Virus record (IMG/VR): IMGVR_UViG_3300032053_000190
Coordinates: 1 to 39,875 of that record
From: a virus
Reading direction: 5' to 3' (one strand)
DNA: 39,875 nt
In this document: positions 8,221-16,752 of the stretch, one piece after another
Position numbering within the stretch: position 1 is the stretch's first letter
How the letters are laid out: each line of letters begins with the position of its first letter
Made by a program: the position numbers and the translations under genes
Notes under the pieces: generated by a model
The model's input: only the letters and a program-made list of their open reading frames with translations
Databases searched by the model: none
What the model was told of the DNA's origin: nothing

Positions 8221-8783
8221 AATTTGACGATTACTTCAGGCAGATAATCAGGAATGCCCTGAAATATAAGTTGCGTCATCTTGCACCGTCCTTATCTTGT
8301 GCAAGGATTCTTTTTGTGGTCTATTCAAAGATGAAAAAAAACGACCGATTTATTCTGAGTAAGGGACATGCCTACCTTGCTCTTGCTACTATGCTTGAAA
8401 TGAGAGGCAAGCATCCTAAGTTTTCGGAGCATCCTGATATTGATACTGAGAACGGTGTTGAGATAACAGCCGGTAGCCTCGGTCACGGCCTTGCGATAGC
8501 AGTGGGCATGGCTAAAGCGAAGCAGATAAAAAAAGAGAAGGGTAGAATCTTTTGCTTGTGCGGTGATGGTGAATTTCAGGAAGGAATAATTTGGGAAGCG
8601 TTGGGACTGACCGAAGGATTAGACAACCTAAAAATCCTCGTCGATTACAATAGACAGTCGGTTCTGCAAAAGGTTTGTCTGGTTAATACGGTAAAGGGCA
8701 GGGGCCTTCCATTTATGGAAGGCAAATTAGAATGGCACGCACGGGTGATAAATGAGGCAGATGTTCAAAAATACATTGCTTGA
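8205..8783 (+). CDS. Miniature transketolase, N-terminal (thiamine-pyrophosphate) part
   Basis: A 192-aa protein matching transketolase N-terminal subunits: LSKGHA at 51-56, TAGSLGHGLAIAVGMA around 88-103, the diphosphate/Mg motif GDGEFQEG at 120-127, NL..LVDYN to 149, TVKGRG at 162-167 and a final WH at 177-178. Family members have roughly 270 residues. Here the segment normally lying between the DYN motif and the TVKGKG motif (about 50-55 residues) is missing, with no frameshift. TPP-binding residues remain. With the next gene it would form a split transketolase-like enzyme moving a two-carbon unit, perhaps making an unusual sugar for the glycan. Activity is unproven. Confidence 0.7.
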   Translation: MAYKIKFDDYFRQIIRNALKYKLRHLAPSLSCARILFVVYSKMKKNDRFILSKGHAYLALATMLEMRGKHPKFSEHPDIDTENGVEITAGSLGHGLAIAVGMAKAKQIKKEKGRIFCLCGDGEFQEGIIWEALGLTEGLDNLKILVDYNRQSVLQKVCLVNTVKGRGLPFMEGKLEWHARVINEADVQKYIA

Positions 8784-9225
8784 GCTGGCGGCAAAGGACA
8801 AAGATATAATTTTGCTTGTCGGTGATATGGGATTTGGAATTGTGGAAGATTTCAAAAAGAAATATCCGAAGCGGTTTTGGAATTGCGGCTGCAGAGAGCA
8901 GGCAATGGTAGGCATTGCGGCGGGCATGGCCTTATCAGGCTTAAAACCTTATGTCTATACCGTAACATCTTTCCTTTTGGAGCGTGCCTTTGAGCAGATA
9001 AAAATCGATGTCGACGCTATGCAGACGAATGTAAAACTTATCGGCTACGATTCTTATGAGGGGCAAGGCGTAACGCATAAGGCACTTAACTCGAAAAAGC
9101 TATGCAGTATGTTCAAAAATGTAATCTGTTATTTTCCTAAAGATTCAGCCGAGACAAGGAAGGCTTTAATCGATAGTCACAAAGATAATCGACCGGCGTT
9201 TATAAATTTGACAAAGGATATATGA
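8752..9225 (+). CDS. Transketolase-like pyrimidine-binding domain, C-terminal partner
   Basis: A 157-aa protein matching the central PYR domain of transketolase. CREQAMVGIAAGMAL at 47-61 contains the glutamate (E49) that activates thiamine pyrophosphate, followed by LERAFEQIK near 77-85 and QGVTHKAL with H109. The third transketolase domain, usually ~120 residues after this, is absent, so the pair (192 + 157 aa) is much smaller than a normal split transketolase. It overlaps the N-terminal gene by 32 bases in another frame, and its stop overlaps the epimerase start (ATGA), consistent with joint translation. Confidence 0.7.
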   Translation: MRQMFKNTLLELAAKDKDIILLVGDMGFGIVEDFKKKYPKRFWNCGCREQAMVGIAAGMALSGLKPYVYTVTSFLLERAFEQIKIDVDAMQTNVKLIGYDSYEGQGVTHKALNSKKLCSMFKNVICYFPKDSAETRKALIDSHKDNRPAFINLTKDI

Positions 9226-9992
9226 AGGTTCTCGTTACAGGTGGTAGTGGTTTTATAGGCAAGGTGCTCGTGCGAAAGCTCAAAGAGCAAGGCGTCGTCG
9301 TTTCTGAATTGAATAAATCCGAAGGTAACGATATTCGGGATTGTAATCTCGATAGTGACTTCGACATGATTTTTCATCTTGCATCCGGTATATCGGTTAA
9401 AGAGAGTATCGAGAAGACGGAACTATATTTCGATACGATTCTTTGGGGTACTTATAGACTGCTTGAAAAATACAAGGGCATTCGTTTTGTAAATATCAGC
9501 AGCAATTCAGCGGTGGATTTCTTTAGAAGTCCTTATGGCCTGTTTAAGCAGATGTCGGAATTTATGACCGACCGATTCCCGAATACTATTTCCTTGCGGC
9601 CGTATCATGTCTTTGGAGAGGGCGAGAGAAAACGTGTTATACATGCGTGGGCGCGTGCGATGCTCTTGAATCAGGGTATCGAGATATTTGGCGACGGCAC
9701 GATGACGAGGGATTATACATACGTCGAAGATGTGGCCGATGCGATAATCGAATATGGCTTGTCAACCGAAGAAATTGGCGTTATCCCGATAGGTTACAGC
9801 AAGGGCACAACTTTGAATGAGTTATTCGAGATTATGTCCGGGCTGACCGGCTATAAGAAAAAGCCTATTTACAGGCCGACGCGAGAGGGCGATTCAGAGA
9901 TTTCGATTTCTCCGGTAGCAATTAAGGGAATAGGCTTTGAGGCCGGCCTCAAAAAAACTATTGACTATCTTAGGACGGAATATGCTGCGTAA
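9222..9992 (+). CDS. NAD-dependent sugar epimerase/dehydratase (extended SDR)
   Basis: A 256-aa protein with the Rossmann dinucleotide motif GGSGFIG at residues 7-13, HLASGISV near 52-59, a catalytic YxxxK at Y105-K109 preceded by Ser 93-96, and 'LRPYHVFGEGE' and 'DYTYVEDVADAI' typical of nucleotide-sugar epimerases. It probably remodels a nucleotide-activated sugar for the adjacent glycosyltransferases. It is shorter than the usual ~310 residues but has all core motifs. Start and stop overlap both neighbours. Confidence 0.82.
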   Translation: MKVLVTGGSGFIGKVLVRKLKEQGVVVSELNKSEGNDIRDCNLDSDFDMIFHLASGISVKESIEKTELYFDTILWGTYRLLEKYKGIRFVNISSNSAVDFFRSPYGLFKQMSEFMTDRFPNTISLRPYHVFGEGERKRVIHAWARAMLLNQGIEIFGDGTMTRDYTYVEDVADAIIEYGLSTEEIGVIPIGYSKGTTLNELFEIMSGLTGYKKKPIYRPTREGDSEISISPVAIKGIGFEAGLKKTIDYLRTEYAA

Positions 9993-10707
9993 ACTTTTTA
10001 TACAGAGCTTGTTTGATTTTAAGATTGACTGGATGGACCAGTATATCGCCAATTGCAATTCGCTCGCTAAGGAAGGTTGGGATTGGCTTACATTCACAGA
10101 CCAGAAAATAGAGAGCAAGGAAAACTTCAAAGTAGTTTACATGGACATTAACGGATTCAAGGATTTAGTATTCAATAAAACCGGCGTCAAAACGAACATG
10201 ACGACCCACAATGTGAAGTACGGCGATTTCTTTTGCTCCTATGGATTTTTATTCGATGAGTTTACAAAGGGATATGACTTTTGGGGCTTTACGAATTTTG
10301 ATGTCGTATATGGTCGGCTAAGTCATTATCTGCCGGATTCATTCTTGGAAACGATTGACGTTTATGGTAATGACCCGAACGATACTTGTGGTCACTTTAC
10401 ACTGATTAGAAATAACGAATTTTTGAAGACCTTGTTCAAAGAAAATCCCAAGTGGGAAAAGGTCCTGGAGGATTATTGGTGGCAGGGATATGACGAGGGC
10501 GGATTCAGTGACTTAGTCAAAAAAGCAAGGGACGAGGGAAAGGCGAAGGTGGAGTTTAGGTTCTGGCAGGAACATGACAAGCAGGCCGACCATAATCCGA
10601 ATCCTCATCTGAGAATACTCGATGACGGTCAGCTTATAAATTCCATAACAGGCAACGAAATGTTGCTGTTTCATTTCCGAAGGTCAAAGGAGTGGCCCAT
10701 AAAGTAG
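9982..10707 (+). CDS. DUF6625-like putative glycosyltransferase
   Basis: The ATG at 9982 overlaps the epimerase stop and has AGGA just upstream, so it is preferred over 9937. The 241-aa protein contains 'YGDFFCSYGFLF' and 'GYDFWGFTNFDVVYG' near the middle and 'GHFTLIRNN' later, a pattern of DUF6625 proteins found in polysaccharide loci. The D-F-D type motif could bind a nucleotide sugar. Function is by context only. Confidence 0.55.
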   Translation: MLRKLFIQSLFDFKIDWMDQYIANCNSLAKEGWDWLTFTDQKIESKENFKVVYMDINGFKDLVFNKTGVKTNMTTHNVKYGDFFCSYGFLFDEFTKGYDFWGFTNFDVVYGRLSHYLPDSFLETIDVYGNDPNDTCGHFTLIRNNEFLKTLFKENPKWEKVLEDYWWQGYDEGGFSDLVKKARDEGKAKVEFRFWQEHDKQADHNPNPHLRILDDGQLINSITGNEMLLFHFRRSKEWPIK

Positions 10708-11304
10708 ATGATGAATAAAGTATCTGCAATCTTGGTGACATATAAAAGACCTAATGAGTTAAGGCAGATTGTCAAAGTGCTCGGTGATTATCCGTTCATC
10801 GACGAAATACTCGTGAGAGACAATGAGGTTGAATCTGAAAACCTGAAATGTTATGGCCGATATGTAATGGCTCAGCAGGCAAGGAATGAATGGCTTTATA
10901 TGCAGGACGATGATTGCATAGTAAAAAATATCTGGCAGATGTACGAATTGTTCGACGGTAGCCAGTTTGTAAATGCCATTAAGATTGACCGTATGTCTTT
11001 TTATTCTGGTCGAGATTCTTTACTTGGCTGGGGTGCCTTCCTTTGCAAAAGTTGGATAAGTGTTCTGGATAAATATATCGCAAAATATGGTGAGGATATG
11101 ATTTTGAAAAGGGAAGCTGATCGGATATTCACGAGTCTTTTGGGAGTGCCGAAAAGGACCGTCGTTGCTAACGTGACGGATTTCCCGTGCGCGATGGACC
11201 CGAAATCACTTAGTTTACAGCCGGACCATTTTAATTTCAGGAATCTTGCAATCAACAGATGTAAGGAGATTTTGAAAAATGAAAATAGCGTTGTCAGTCT
11301 ATGA
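10708..11304 (+). CDS. GT-A/GT2-like glycosyltransferase
   Basis: A 198-aa protein starting with 'VSAILVTYKRPNELRQIV', the beginning of GT2-type Rossmann folds. LYMQDDDC near residue 70 supplies the DxD-type metal/nucleotide-sugar motif, and LLGWGAF occurs about 35 residues later. It is shorter than most GT2 enzymes and lacks membrane segments. It abuts the previous stop (TAG ATG) and overlaps the zinc-ribbon gene by 26 bases. Confidence 0.68.
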   Translation: MMNKVSAILVTYKRPNELRQIVKVLGDYPFIDEILVRDNEVESENLKCYGRYVMAQQARNEWLYMQDDDCIVKNIWQMYELFDGSQFVNAIKIDRMSFYSGRDSLLGWGAFLCKSWISVLDKYIAKYGEDMILKREADRIFTSLLGVPKRTVVANVTDFPCAMDPKSLSLQPDHFNFRNLAINRCKEILKNENSVVSL

Positions 11305-11413
11305 ATGCTCAAAGTGTGGCAGGCAGATACAAAGGAAGGCGACCATTAAGATAAAGTGCAAAATCTGTCATAACACAATGAAGGAAGTGGTGTCAGGAAT
11401 TATAAACAAATGA
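11279..11413 (+). CDS. 44-aa zinc-ribbon microprotein
   Basis: A short frame between two glycosyltransferases. The ATG at 11279 has AAGGAG upstream; the stop TGA 11411-11413 overlaps the next ATG (ATGA). The product has two Cys pairs, C10-x2-C13 and C27-x2-C30, i.e. a minimal zinc ribbon (MKIALSVYECSKCGRQ at the start). It could be a regulator or an accessory subunit of the glycan enzymes; no family is assigned. Ribosome site and overlaps support expression. Confidence 0.65.
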   Translation: MKIALSVYECSKCGRQIQRKATIKIKCKICHNTMKEVVSGIINK

Positions 11414-12555
11414 CGCAAATGACGATACGAAAATCCGAATTGATAAAGCCAGTAATAGAGAAGCAGAAACTATGCTGGGTGAGTGTGCCTTACGAGAAGG
11501 TGGGTAATGCCTACGGATATGCCGTGCACAACAAAATGATGCACGAATATGGCAGGAAATATTTCGATTATAACAACGATGCTAAGATAGCCTTGCAGAT
11601 AATCAACGCCGACAATTTTGTTTATGTAAAAGACAAAGTTAATACGCTCTTCACGATGTGGGAATTTCTGGACCTGCCGGACAGTTACAGGCGTGGCTTG
11701 TATCAGGCCGATGCGATTATAACACCATGTCATTTCTGCCGGGACCTATTTGTCAAGAACACCACGAGGCCGGTTTATGTGTGCCCTGAAGGTGTTGATG
11801 ATAAAATGTTCCAATATCACCAGAGACATTACACTCCCAAAAGGGACAAATTCAGATTTTTATGGGTGGGTGCTCCGAACCCACGCAAAGGATTTCCGAT
11901 AATGCTGTGGGCAGAGCAGATATTTGAGAAATTTCCGAACATTGAATTGTATCTTAAAACTACGGTGCCGAAAATGAACTGGAAACAGACATTCAAAAGT
12001 TGCCGTAAAAACTGGAAAACCATTATCTGGGACAAAGATAAAAGGCTCTCGCTTAAAAGAATGATAGGACGAATATCAAAACCGGACATGTCGGATAAGG
12101 TACAATATTTAGGCAAACACAAAAACATTATAATGGATACTCGAAGATTAACAATCGAGGAGCTTCGAGACCTATATAATTCAGCCCATTGTTTTGTCAT
12201 GCCTTCAGTTGGTGAGGGTTGGGGACTGACTTTGATTGAGGCAATGGCTACCGGATGCCCGTGCATAGCACCGATGCATACGGGGATTGCCGAATATTTC
12301 GACCGTTCAAATGGCTACCCTATAAATTACGACATCGCGGAATTTGACCTGACAAACTACAAACTAAGGACAAGGGGATATCAGCCAAACAAAGAGCACA
12401 CAATGGATTTGATGATTGAGGTGATACAGAATTACGACGCGGCCTTGCGAAAAGGCAGGCGGGCGAGTGAGGATGTGCGAACCCGCTTTACTTGGGATAA
12501 GTCAGCTTATAAGTTGTCCTGCATTATGCAGGACATTGAAAAGAAATTTGTTTAA
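11410..12555 (+). CDS. GT4-family glycosyltransferase
   Basis: A 381-aa GT-B enzyme. Residues 148-163 (FRFLWVGAPNPRKGFP) and the donor-binding EGWGLTLIEAMATG with the E-x7-E pair E269/E277 identify a GT4 retaining transferase. ITPCHFCRDLF near 104 and VCPEGVD near 124 match the domain linker. It is the last gene of the sugar cassette and is coupled to the zinc-ribbon gene. The substrate is unknown; the acceptor may be the secreted or beta-helix proteins that follow, or host surface glycan (inference). Confidence 0.82.
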   Translation: MTQMTIRKSELIKPVIEKQKLCWVSVPYEKVGNAYGYAVHNKMMHEYGRKYFDYNNDAKIALQIINADNFVYVKDKVNTLFTMWEFLDLPDSYRRGLYQADAIITPCHFCRDLFVKNTTRPVYVCPEGVDDKMFQYHQRHYTPKRDKFRFLWVGAPNPRKGFPIMLWAEQIFEKFPNIELYLKTTVPKMNWKQTFKSCRKNWKTIIWDKDKRLSLKRMIGRISKPDMSDKVQYLGKHKNIIMDTRRLTIEELRDLYNSAHCFVMPSVGEGWGLTLIEAMATGCPCIAPMHTGIAEYFDRSNGYPINYDIAEFDLTNYKLRTRGYQPNKEHTMDLMIEVIQNYDAALRKGRRASEDVRTRFTWDKSAYKLSCIMQDIEKKFV

Positions 12556-12565
12556 GGAGAATAAA

Positions 12566-13237
12566 ATGTTAAAGAAATTAACTATTGCGATTTTGGTCTT
12601 TTGTCTGAGTTTGTTTATCATTGCCCAGGCCGGAGGAAGAAAACTTACCCGCTCTTTGGAAGACAACTCTCGGTTACCTTCGCCAGATATAGTCTACGAA
12701 TGTGGGGACAGTTCACAACTTGTAACGCCTGGGGGTCGTGAATCCTGCGTGGTTACTCTGGATGTTAATTCTGTTGCGATAACGACTGGTTATCTTTTGA
12801 TTGACTTGTCCAATACCACAAATTATCCACACACAAACGACGGGTCGGTAAATGTGATTGACGTTCTGTCTTTAATGGTCAACGCTTCTGCCCTCAGTTC
12901 TTTCGGCGGGGATATAGAAATAGGTTATTTGACTGTGGCTGATGCTAATGGTGCTATATTTCACAGGGTCTGGGGATTCCCCGTAACCGAAGACCCGAAC
13001 AATACTATCGTTCAGAATTTTACCTGGGGTGAGAACTACAACTTTTCGCCGGTAATACTGTCAACGAGTTACTGCCTGAGTTATCCATACACGGACACGA
13101 CTTTTCAGACTGATGTTGCACTTACTCAACCGAATAGTGGAACGGCATATCCTGGCAATGGCGACTTGGTTATGAAGATTACAAGGTCGGCGGGTACAGT
13201 TTCCGTAACTGCAACTGTAGTTTACAGGACAAGATAA
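12566..13237 (+). CDS. Secreted beta-rich protein, 223 aa
   Basis: AGGAG precedes the ATG at 12566, so this start is used rather than one 99 bases upstream. Residues 1-22 are a clear signal peptide (basic start, hydrophobic core, cut near A-Q-A-G). The rest is rich in Thr/Asn/Val with many beta-type segments and a 'NDGSVNVIDVLSL' stretch that resembles dockerin/dockerin-like calcium loops of planctomycete extracellular proteins; the similarity is short. A signal peptide is unusual for a virion protein, so it may be a lysogenic-conversion or cell-surface product. Confidence 0.6.
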   Translation: MLKKLTIAILVFCLSLFIIAQAGGRKLTRSLEDNSRLPSPDIVYECGDSSQLVTPGGRESCVVTLDVNSVAITTGYLLIDLSNTTNYPHTNDGSVNVIDVLSLMVNASALSSFGGDIEIGYLTVADANGAIFHRVWGFPVTEDPNNTIVQNFTWGENYNFSPVILSTSYCLSYPYTDTTFQTDVALTQPNSGTAYPGNGDLVMKITRSAGTVSVTATVVYRTR

Positions 13238-13251
13238 ATAAGGAGTTTTTT

Positions 13252-15672
13252 ATGTTCAAAAAGGCGAACAAATTCTGTTTGTTGGCGTTGATGGTTTTGT
13301 TGTTTTCTTGCCAAAGTTATGCAAATTACCATTACGTCAGAGCTGGTGCCGACGGCAATAACACGGGTCTTAACTGGACGGATGCCTGGGACGACCTTCC
13401 TTCAAGTTTAACAAGAGGTGATACTTACTATATCGCCGATGGCACTTATGGACGGTACACTTTTGACGATGCATTAGATGGTGTAAAGTATATTTATATT
13501 AAAAAAGCAATAGTAACTGACCACGGAACAGAGACGGGATGGTTAAACACATACGGTGATGGCCAGGCTATATTCTTAGTGCCCTCTCTTGGTATTGGAG
13601 AATACGGATGGCGTTTTATAAGACCAAGATATATTATTGATGGTCAGGTCGGTGGGGGGCCAGGCAGTTGGGATTCGGGACACGGAATTAAAATTCATGG
13701 CCCGTCTGATGGAGATTTAAGTAATACCAGTTCTCCACAGCTCATACGGTTGGGAAATACAGATAATCCAACTGATAATCCAGACTATCTCGAAATTCAT
13801 CATGTCGAAATTACTACTTGGCCTTTTTGTGCAGCTACACCACAAACATGTACCGAGAGTCCTGTCGTCTGTGGAGGTAATTTAGTTCAAGCGGGAATAA
13901 CGGCAAAAACATATTTAGATATGGAAGAATGTCAGGGTGGGAACAATTTTACTTTTGATAGTTGTTACTTTCATCATGCCGGTATTGGTATGTATTTCAT
14001 GGCTTGTCAAAATGTTACTATAGAAAAATGTTACTTTACGAACATATACCCCTGGGCCTGGAACACTCAAGGAGGAGGCAGCAGGACAATTACGGCATAT
14101 AGGGGAGATAACTTTATAATCCGTAACAACTGGTTTCATAATGCCACTAACGGTACGGGTTGTATAGTTTTTTATTGCAGCAGTTCTGACCAATATGATT
14201 ACTGTATTTTTCATAACATCAAAATTTATGGTAATATTTTTGACATAGACACAAGCTGGCCCGCTGGAAATCATCTTGGCACAGGACAAGGTGGCCATAT
14301 TCTTCTTGGTGCCCCTCATTCTATTCAACCCAGTGGAGTAATCGGATTCAAAGTATACAACAATACTTTTTGTAATTCGTTATCTAATCCAGCATACGGA
14401 GGATTGGGAAGTTTCTCCTTTTCACCGTTTGGTGCGGGCGATTTAGATATTGTCGAAGATGCAAACGCTTATAACAATCTTTTTTATCTCGGTTATAGTT
14501 CTGATTTCCGGCCTGGAGGAGATGGAGGACTACCGGGTACTTACTTTCTAAATTGGTATTATAAAACGGCATACGATACAGATATGCAGTACAATTGGTT
14601 TGATTCTACCTATGTATATACATGGGCGAGTGGTTGGTATAATTACGATGCTGCCCTTGCTACATTGGAAGGAAACGGTCAAAATGGTTCGGGTAATCCA
14701 TTTACAAGTTATACAACTGGAGATTTTACTTTAACGGCGGCAACAAATGACGGGATAGATTTAACATCCGAAGATGCAAACTATGCCACTGATATGTATG
14801 GGTTTACAAGAGGCTCAGACGGAATTTGGGATAGGGGGGCCATCGAATATTATACGACTCAACCTGTGCCGGACAAAGTTGTTTATTCTTCAACAACACA
14901 ACCGCACGATGGTTATTTTTCTGGTTATTGGGCTTGGGGCAAAAAGGAAGTTTTACTTGGCGGTAATATGGCTACTTATCATAAACTACATTGTGTTTGG
15001 CCTGCTTATTGGACACCGACGGCAAATGCAACCAACTACATTGTAAAAATGAAAATTTTCGATAACGTAAACGAGATTGATATTGGGGGTGTCGGTTCTG
15101 AATTGCCAGTTGTTGCGGTAGTTGATGTTAATTATTGGTATTTGCCAGATATAAATGCGGGCAATTACTTGTATTATCAAATTGATGCCAATAATCTAAC
15201 CGGCCCAAATTCGATGTATATAGATGTTAATGATACTGCTCGCAGTTGGACAAAATTGGTGGGTTATATTTCCGATTGGCCTTTGGGTTCATCTCCTGGT
15301 TATGATACAAATGGACCTACAGGCGAACCGAACATTCCAGACACAAACAATATTTTGAATAACTCGATGCCAACTTTAGTATGGGGAATACATTATGGAA
15401 TGAATTATAACTTGTATATAGGAATAGACCCTAATTCGTTGGATTTTGTGGACAATTTGCCTTTTGAATGGGACATTGCTTATTGGACAGGAAAACTTAA
15501 ATTTAATACAACCTATTATTGGCGAGTGGATGCTAACTATCCAGACCCAAATTGTGTTGTCATCGGTCCAGTTCAAGTTTTTAAGACCCTCAAGACCAAA
15601 CGGGGTAGTATAGATATTGGCAAGAAACACAGGAAATTCAATGTTCACGAGGTAAATAATACAGGATTATAA
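13252..15672 (+). CDS. Secreted right-handed beta-helix protein, 806 aa
   Basis: AAGGAG is followed by the ATG. Residues 1-25 form a signal peptide; L-F-S-C near residue 20 could be a lipobox, otherwise cleavage follows S-Y-A. YHYVRAGADGNNTG then opens a parallel beta-helix domain, with turn-rich repeats at ~200-400 (FDSCYFHHAGI, IEKCYFTNI, IRNNWFHNA, IYGNIF). The C-terminal ~130 residues form a fibronectin-like module ending in TTYYWRVDANYPDPN, a style common in planctomycete surface proteins. Beta-helix proteins often bind or cut polysaccharide, so a tailspike-like depolymerase or surface lectin is possible. Catalytic residues cannot be assigned by eye. Confidence 0.65.
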   Translation: MFKKANKFCLLALMVLLFSCQSYANYHYVRAGADGNNTGLNWTDAWDDLPSSLTRGDTYYIADGTYGRYTFDDALDGVKYIYIKKAIVTDHGTETGWLNTYGDGQAIFLVPSLGIGEYGWRFIRPRYIIDGQVGGGPGSWDSGHGIKIHGPSDGDLSNTSSPQLIRLGNTDNPTDNPDYLEIHHVEITTWPFCAATPQTCTESPVVCGGNLVQAGITAKTYLDMEECQGGNNFTFDSCYFHHAGIGMYFMACQNVTIEKCYFTNIYPWAWNTQGGGSRTITAYRGDNFIIRNNWFHNATNGTGCIVFYCSSSDQYDYCIFHNIKIYGNIFDIDTSWPAGNHLGTGQGGHILLGAPHSIQPSGVIGFKVYNNTFCNSLSNPAYGGLGSFSFSPFGAGDLDIVEDANAYNNLFYLGYSSDFRPGGDGGLPGTYFLNWYYKTAYDTDMQYNWFDSTYVYTWASGWYNYDAALATLEGNGQNGSGNPFTSYTTGDFTLTAATNDGIDLTSEDANYATDMYGFTRGSDGIWDRGAIEYYTTQPVPDKVVYSSTTQPHDGYFSGYWAWGKKEVLLGGNMATYHKLHCVWPAYWTPTANATNYIVKMKIFDNVNEIDIGGVGSELPVVAVVDVNYWYLPDINAGNYLYYQIDANNLTGPNSMYIDVNDTARSWTKLVGYISDWPLGSSPGYDTNGPTGEPNIPDTNNILNNSMPTLVWGIHYGMNYNLYIGIDPNSLDFVDNLPFEWDIAYWTGKLKFNTTYYWRVDANYPDPNCVVIGPVQVFKTLKTKRGSIDIGKKHRKFNVHEVNNTGL

Positions 15673-15674
15673 AT

Positions 15675-16373
15675 ATGGCCCAGCTAATCATATACGGTGA
15701 GACATCCGACGGTTATTTAAAAAAACAAGGTCCTGAGGATGGCGAGTTTAAACCTCAAAGGATTGCTCAAGTTGCTGATTATACTTTTCTGATTTCAGAC
15801 GAGTTGGGTTGCGGAATATATTGGGATGAAGAGACAATAAAATGGAGTATTTACAGACCTATTGTTGTTTTCAATACGAATATAGTCACCCATCCCGAAC
15901 TTATTGGTGCAACGATAACCGGATTGCAATTATCTCTTTTTGTAACTTATGTGGATGCTTATGACGATGGATATAATAATGCACTTTCTGTGCAAAAAGG
16001 TATTGAACATGATGAAGATAGATACCCACATATTCCTATTGAACTCGCCGATTATCTTTACACGCACTGGGAAGGCAATGCCGGGCATCTACATTTTTTG
16101 GATTTAGGAGCACCAGGTTCAACGCCGGAAGTTTATCGTACCTGGAACCTCGCAGATGGTTTGACCTGGTTACAATTAACAGGGGCAGGTTTGACGAAGT
16201 TAATTATTCGGCACAACTGGGACATAACTGGTGCAGATAACGAGCAAGCTGGCCGTTTTTACTTTTCATCCGCCAAAGGAACGAACAAGCCGAAACTGAT
16301 TGTAGATTACACACCAGGCGGGATAGCGATTCCGGTTGCAAGTATGCACTATAAAAAATTAGCAGGAGATTAG
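15675..16373 (+). CDS. Putative virion appendage protein, DNRLRE/TNFR-like beta-sandwich
   Basis: A 232-aa protein without a signal peptide, starting one base after the beta-helix gene stop, with AGGA upstream. Its second half (LADGLTWLQL, LIIRHNWDI, AGRFYFSSAKG, KLIVDYTP) resembles the ~150-residue beta-sandwich DNRLRE domain seen in extracellular and fibre proteins. It probably caps or binds a fibre; this is inferred from fold pattern and position. Confidence 0.5.
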   Translation: MAQLIIYGETSDGYLKKQGPEDGEFKPQRIAQVADYTFLISDELGCGIYWDEETIKWSIYRPIVVFNTNIVTHPELIGATITGLQLSLFVTYVDAYDDGYNNALSVQKGIEHDEDRYPHIPIELADYLYTHWEGNAGHLHFLDLGAPGSTPEVYRTWNLADGLTWLQLTGAGLTKLIIRHNWDITGADNEQAGRFYFSSAKGTNKPKLIVDYTPGGIAIPVASMHYKKLAGD

Positions 16374-16374
16374 T

Positions 16375-16740
16375 ATGCAATTCTTAAAGGCGGATACAGC
16401 GGTAATAGTTAGAATCGGGCCTTTTGTAGATATAACCGACGGCCTGACTCCTGAAACAGGAGTAACACTAAGCGGTGCAGACGAAGCGGAAGTGTTAAAA
16501 CACAATGGCGTGGGCACATCGAGTATTGCCGCCAGCACATGGGCAGCAATCTCAGGTTGTGATGGCTGGTATGATTTGACATTAACCACCGGAAATACTG
16601 ACACGGAAGGCCTGCTTACAGTAGTCGTGCAGGACGACAATGTATGCCTGCCGGTGTTTGTGCATTTTATGGTTTTGTCGGCGAATGTTTACGATGCTCT
16701 ATTTGCCGACAACAAAAAATGGCAATCTTATGTCGCTTAA
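16375..16740 (+). CDS. Conserved phage structural protein, 121 aa
   Basis: It starts MQFLKADTAVIVRIGPFVD and contains TLSGADEAEVLKHNG and DGWYDLTLTTGNTDTEG, a compact beta-sandwich pattern recurrent in environmental siphovirus genomes next to fibre genes. AGGAG precedes the ATG. The exact role is unknown; its neighbours suggest a fibre base or collar. Confidence 0.6.
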   Translation: MQFLKADTAVIVRIGPFVDITDGLTPETGVTLSGADEAEVLKHNGVGTSSIAASTWAAISGCDGWYDLTLTTGNTDTEGLLTVVVQDDNVCLPVFVHFMVLSANVYDALFADNKKWQSYVA

Positions 16741-16752
16741 AGGAAAAACAAA

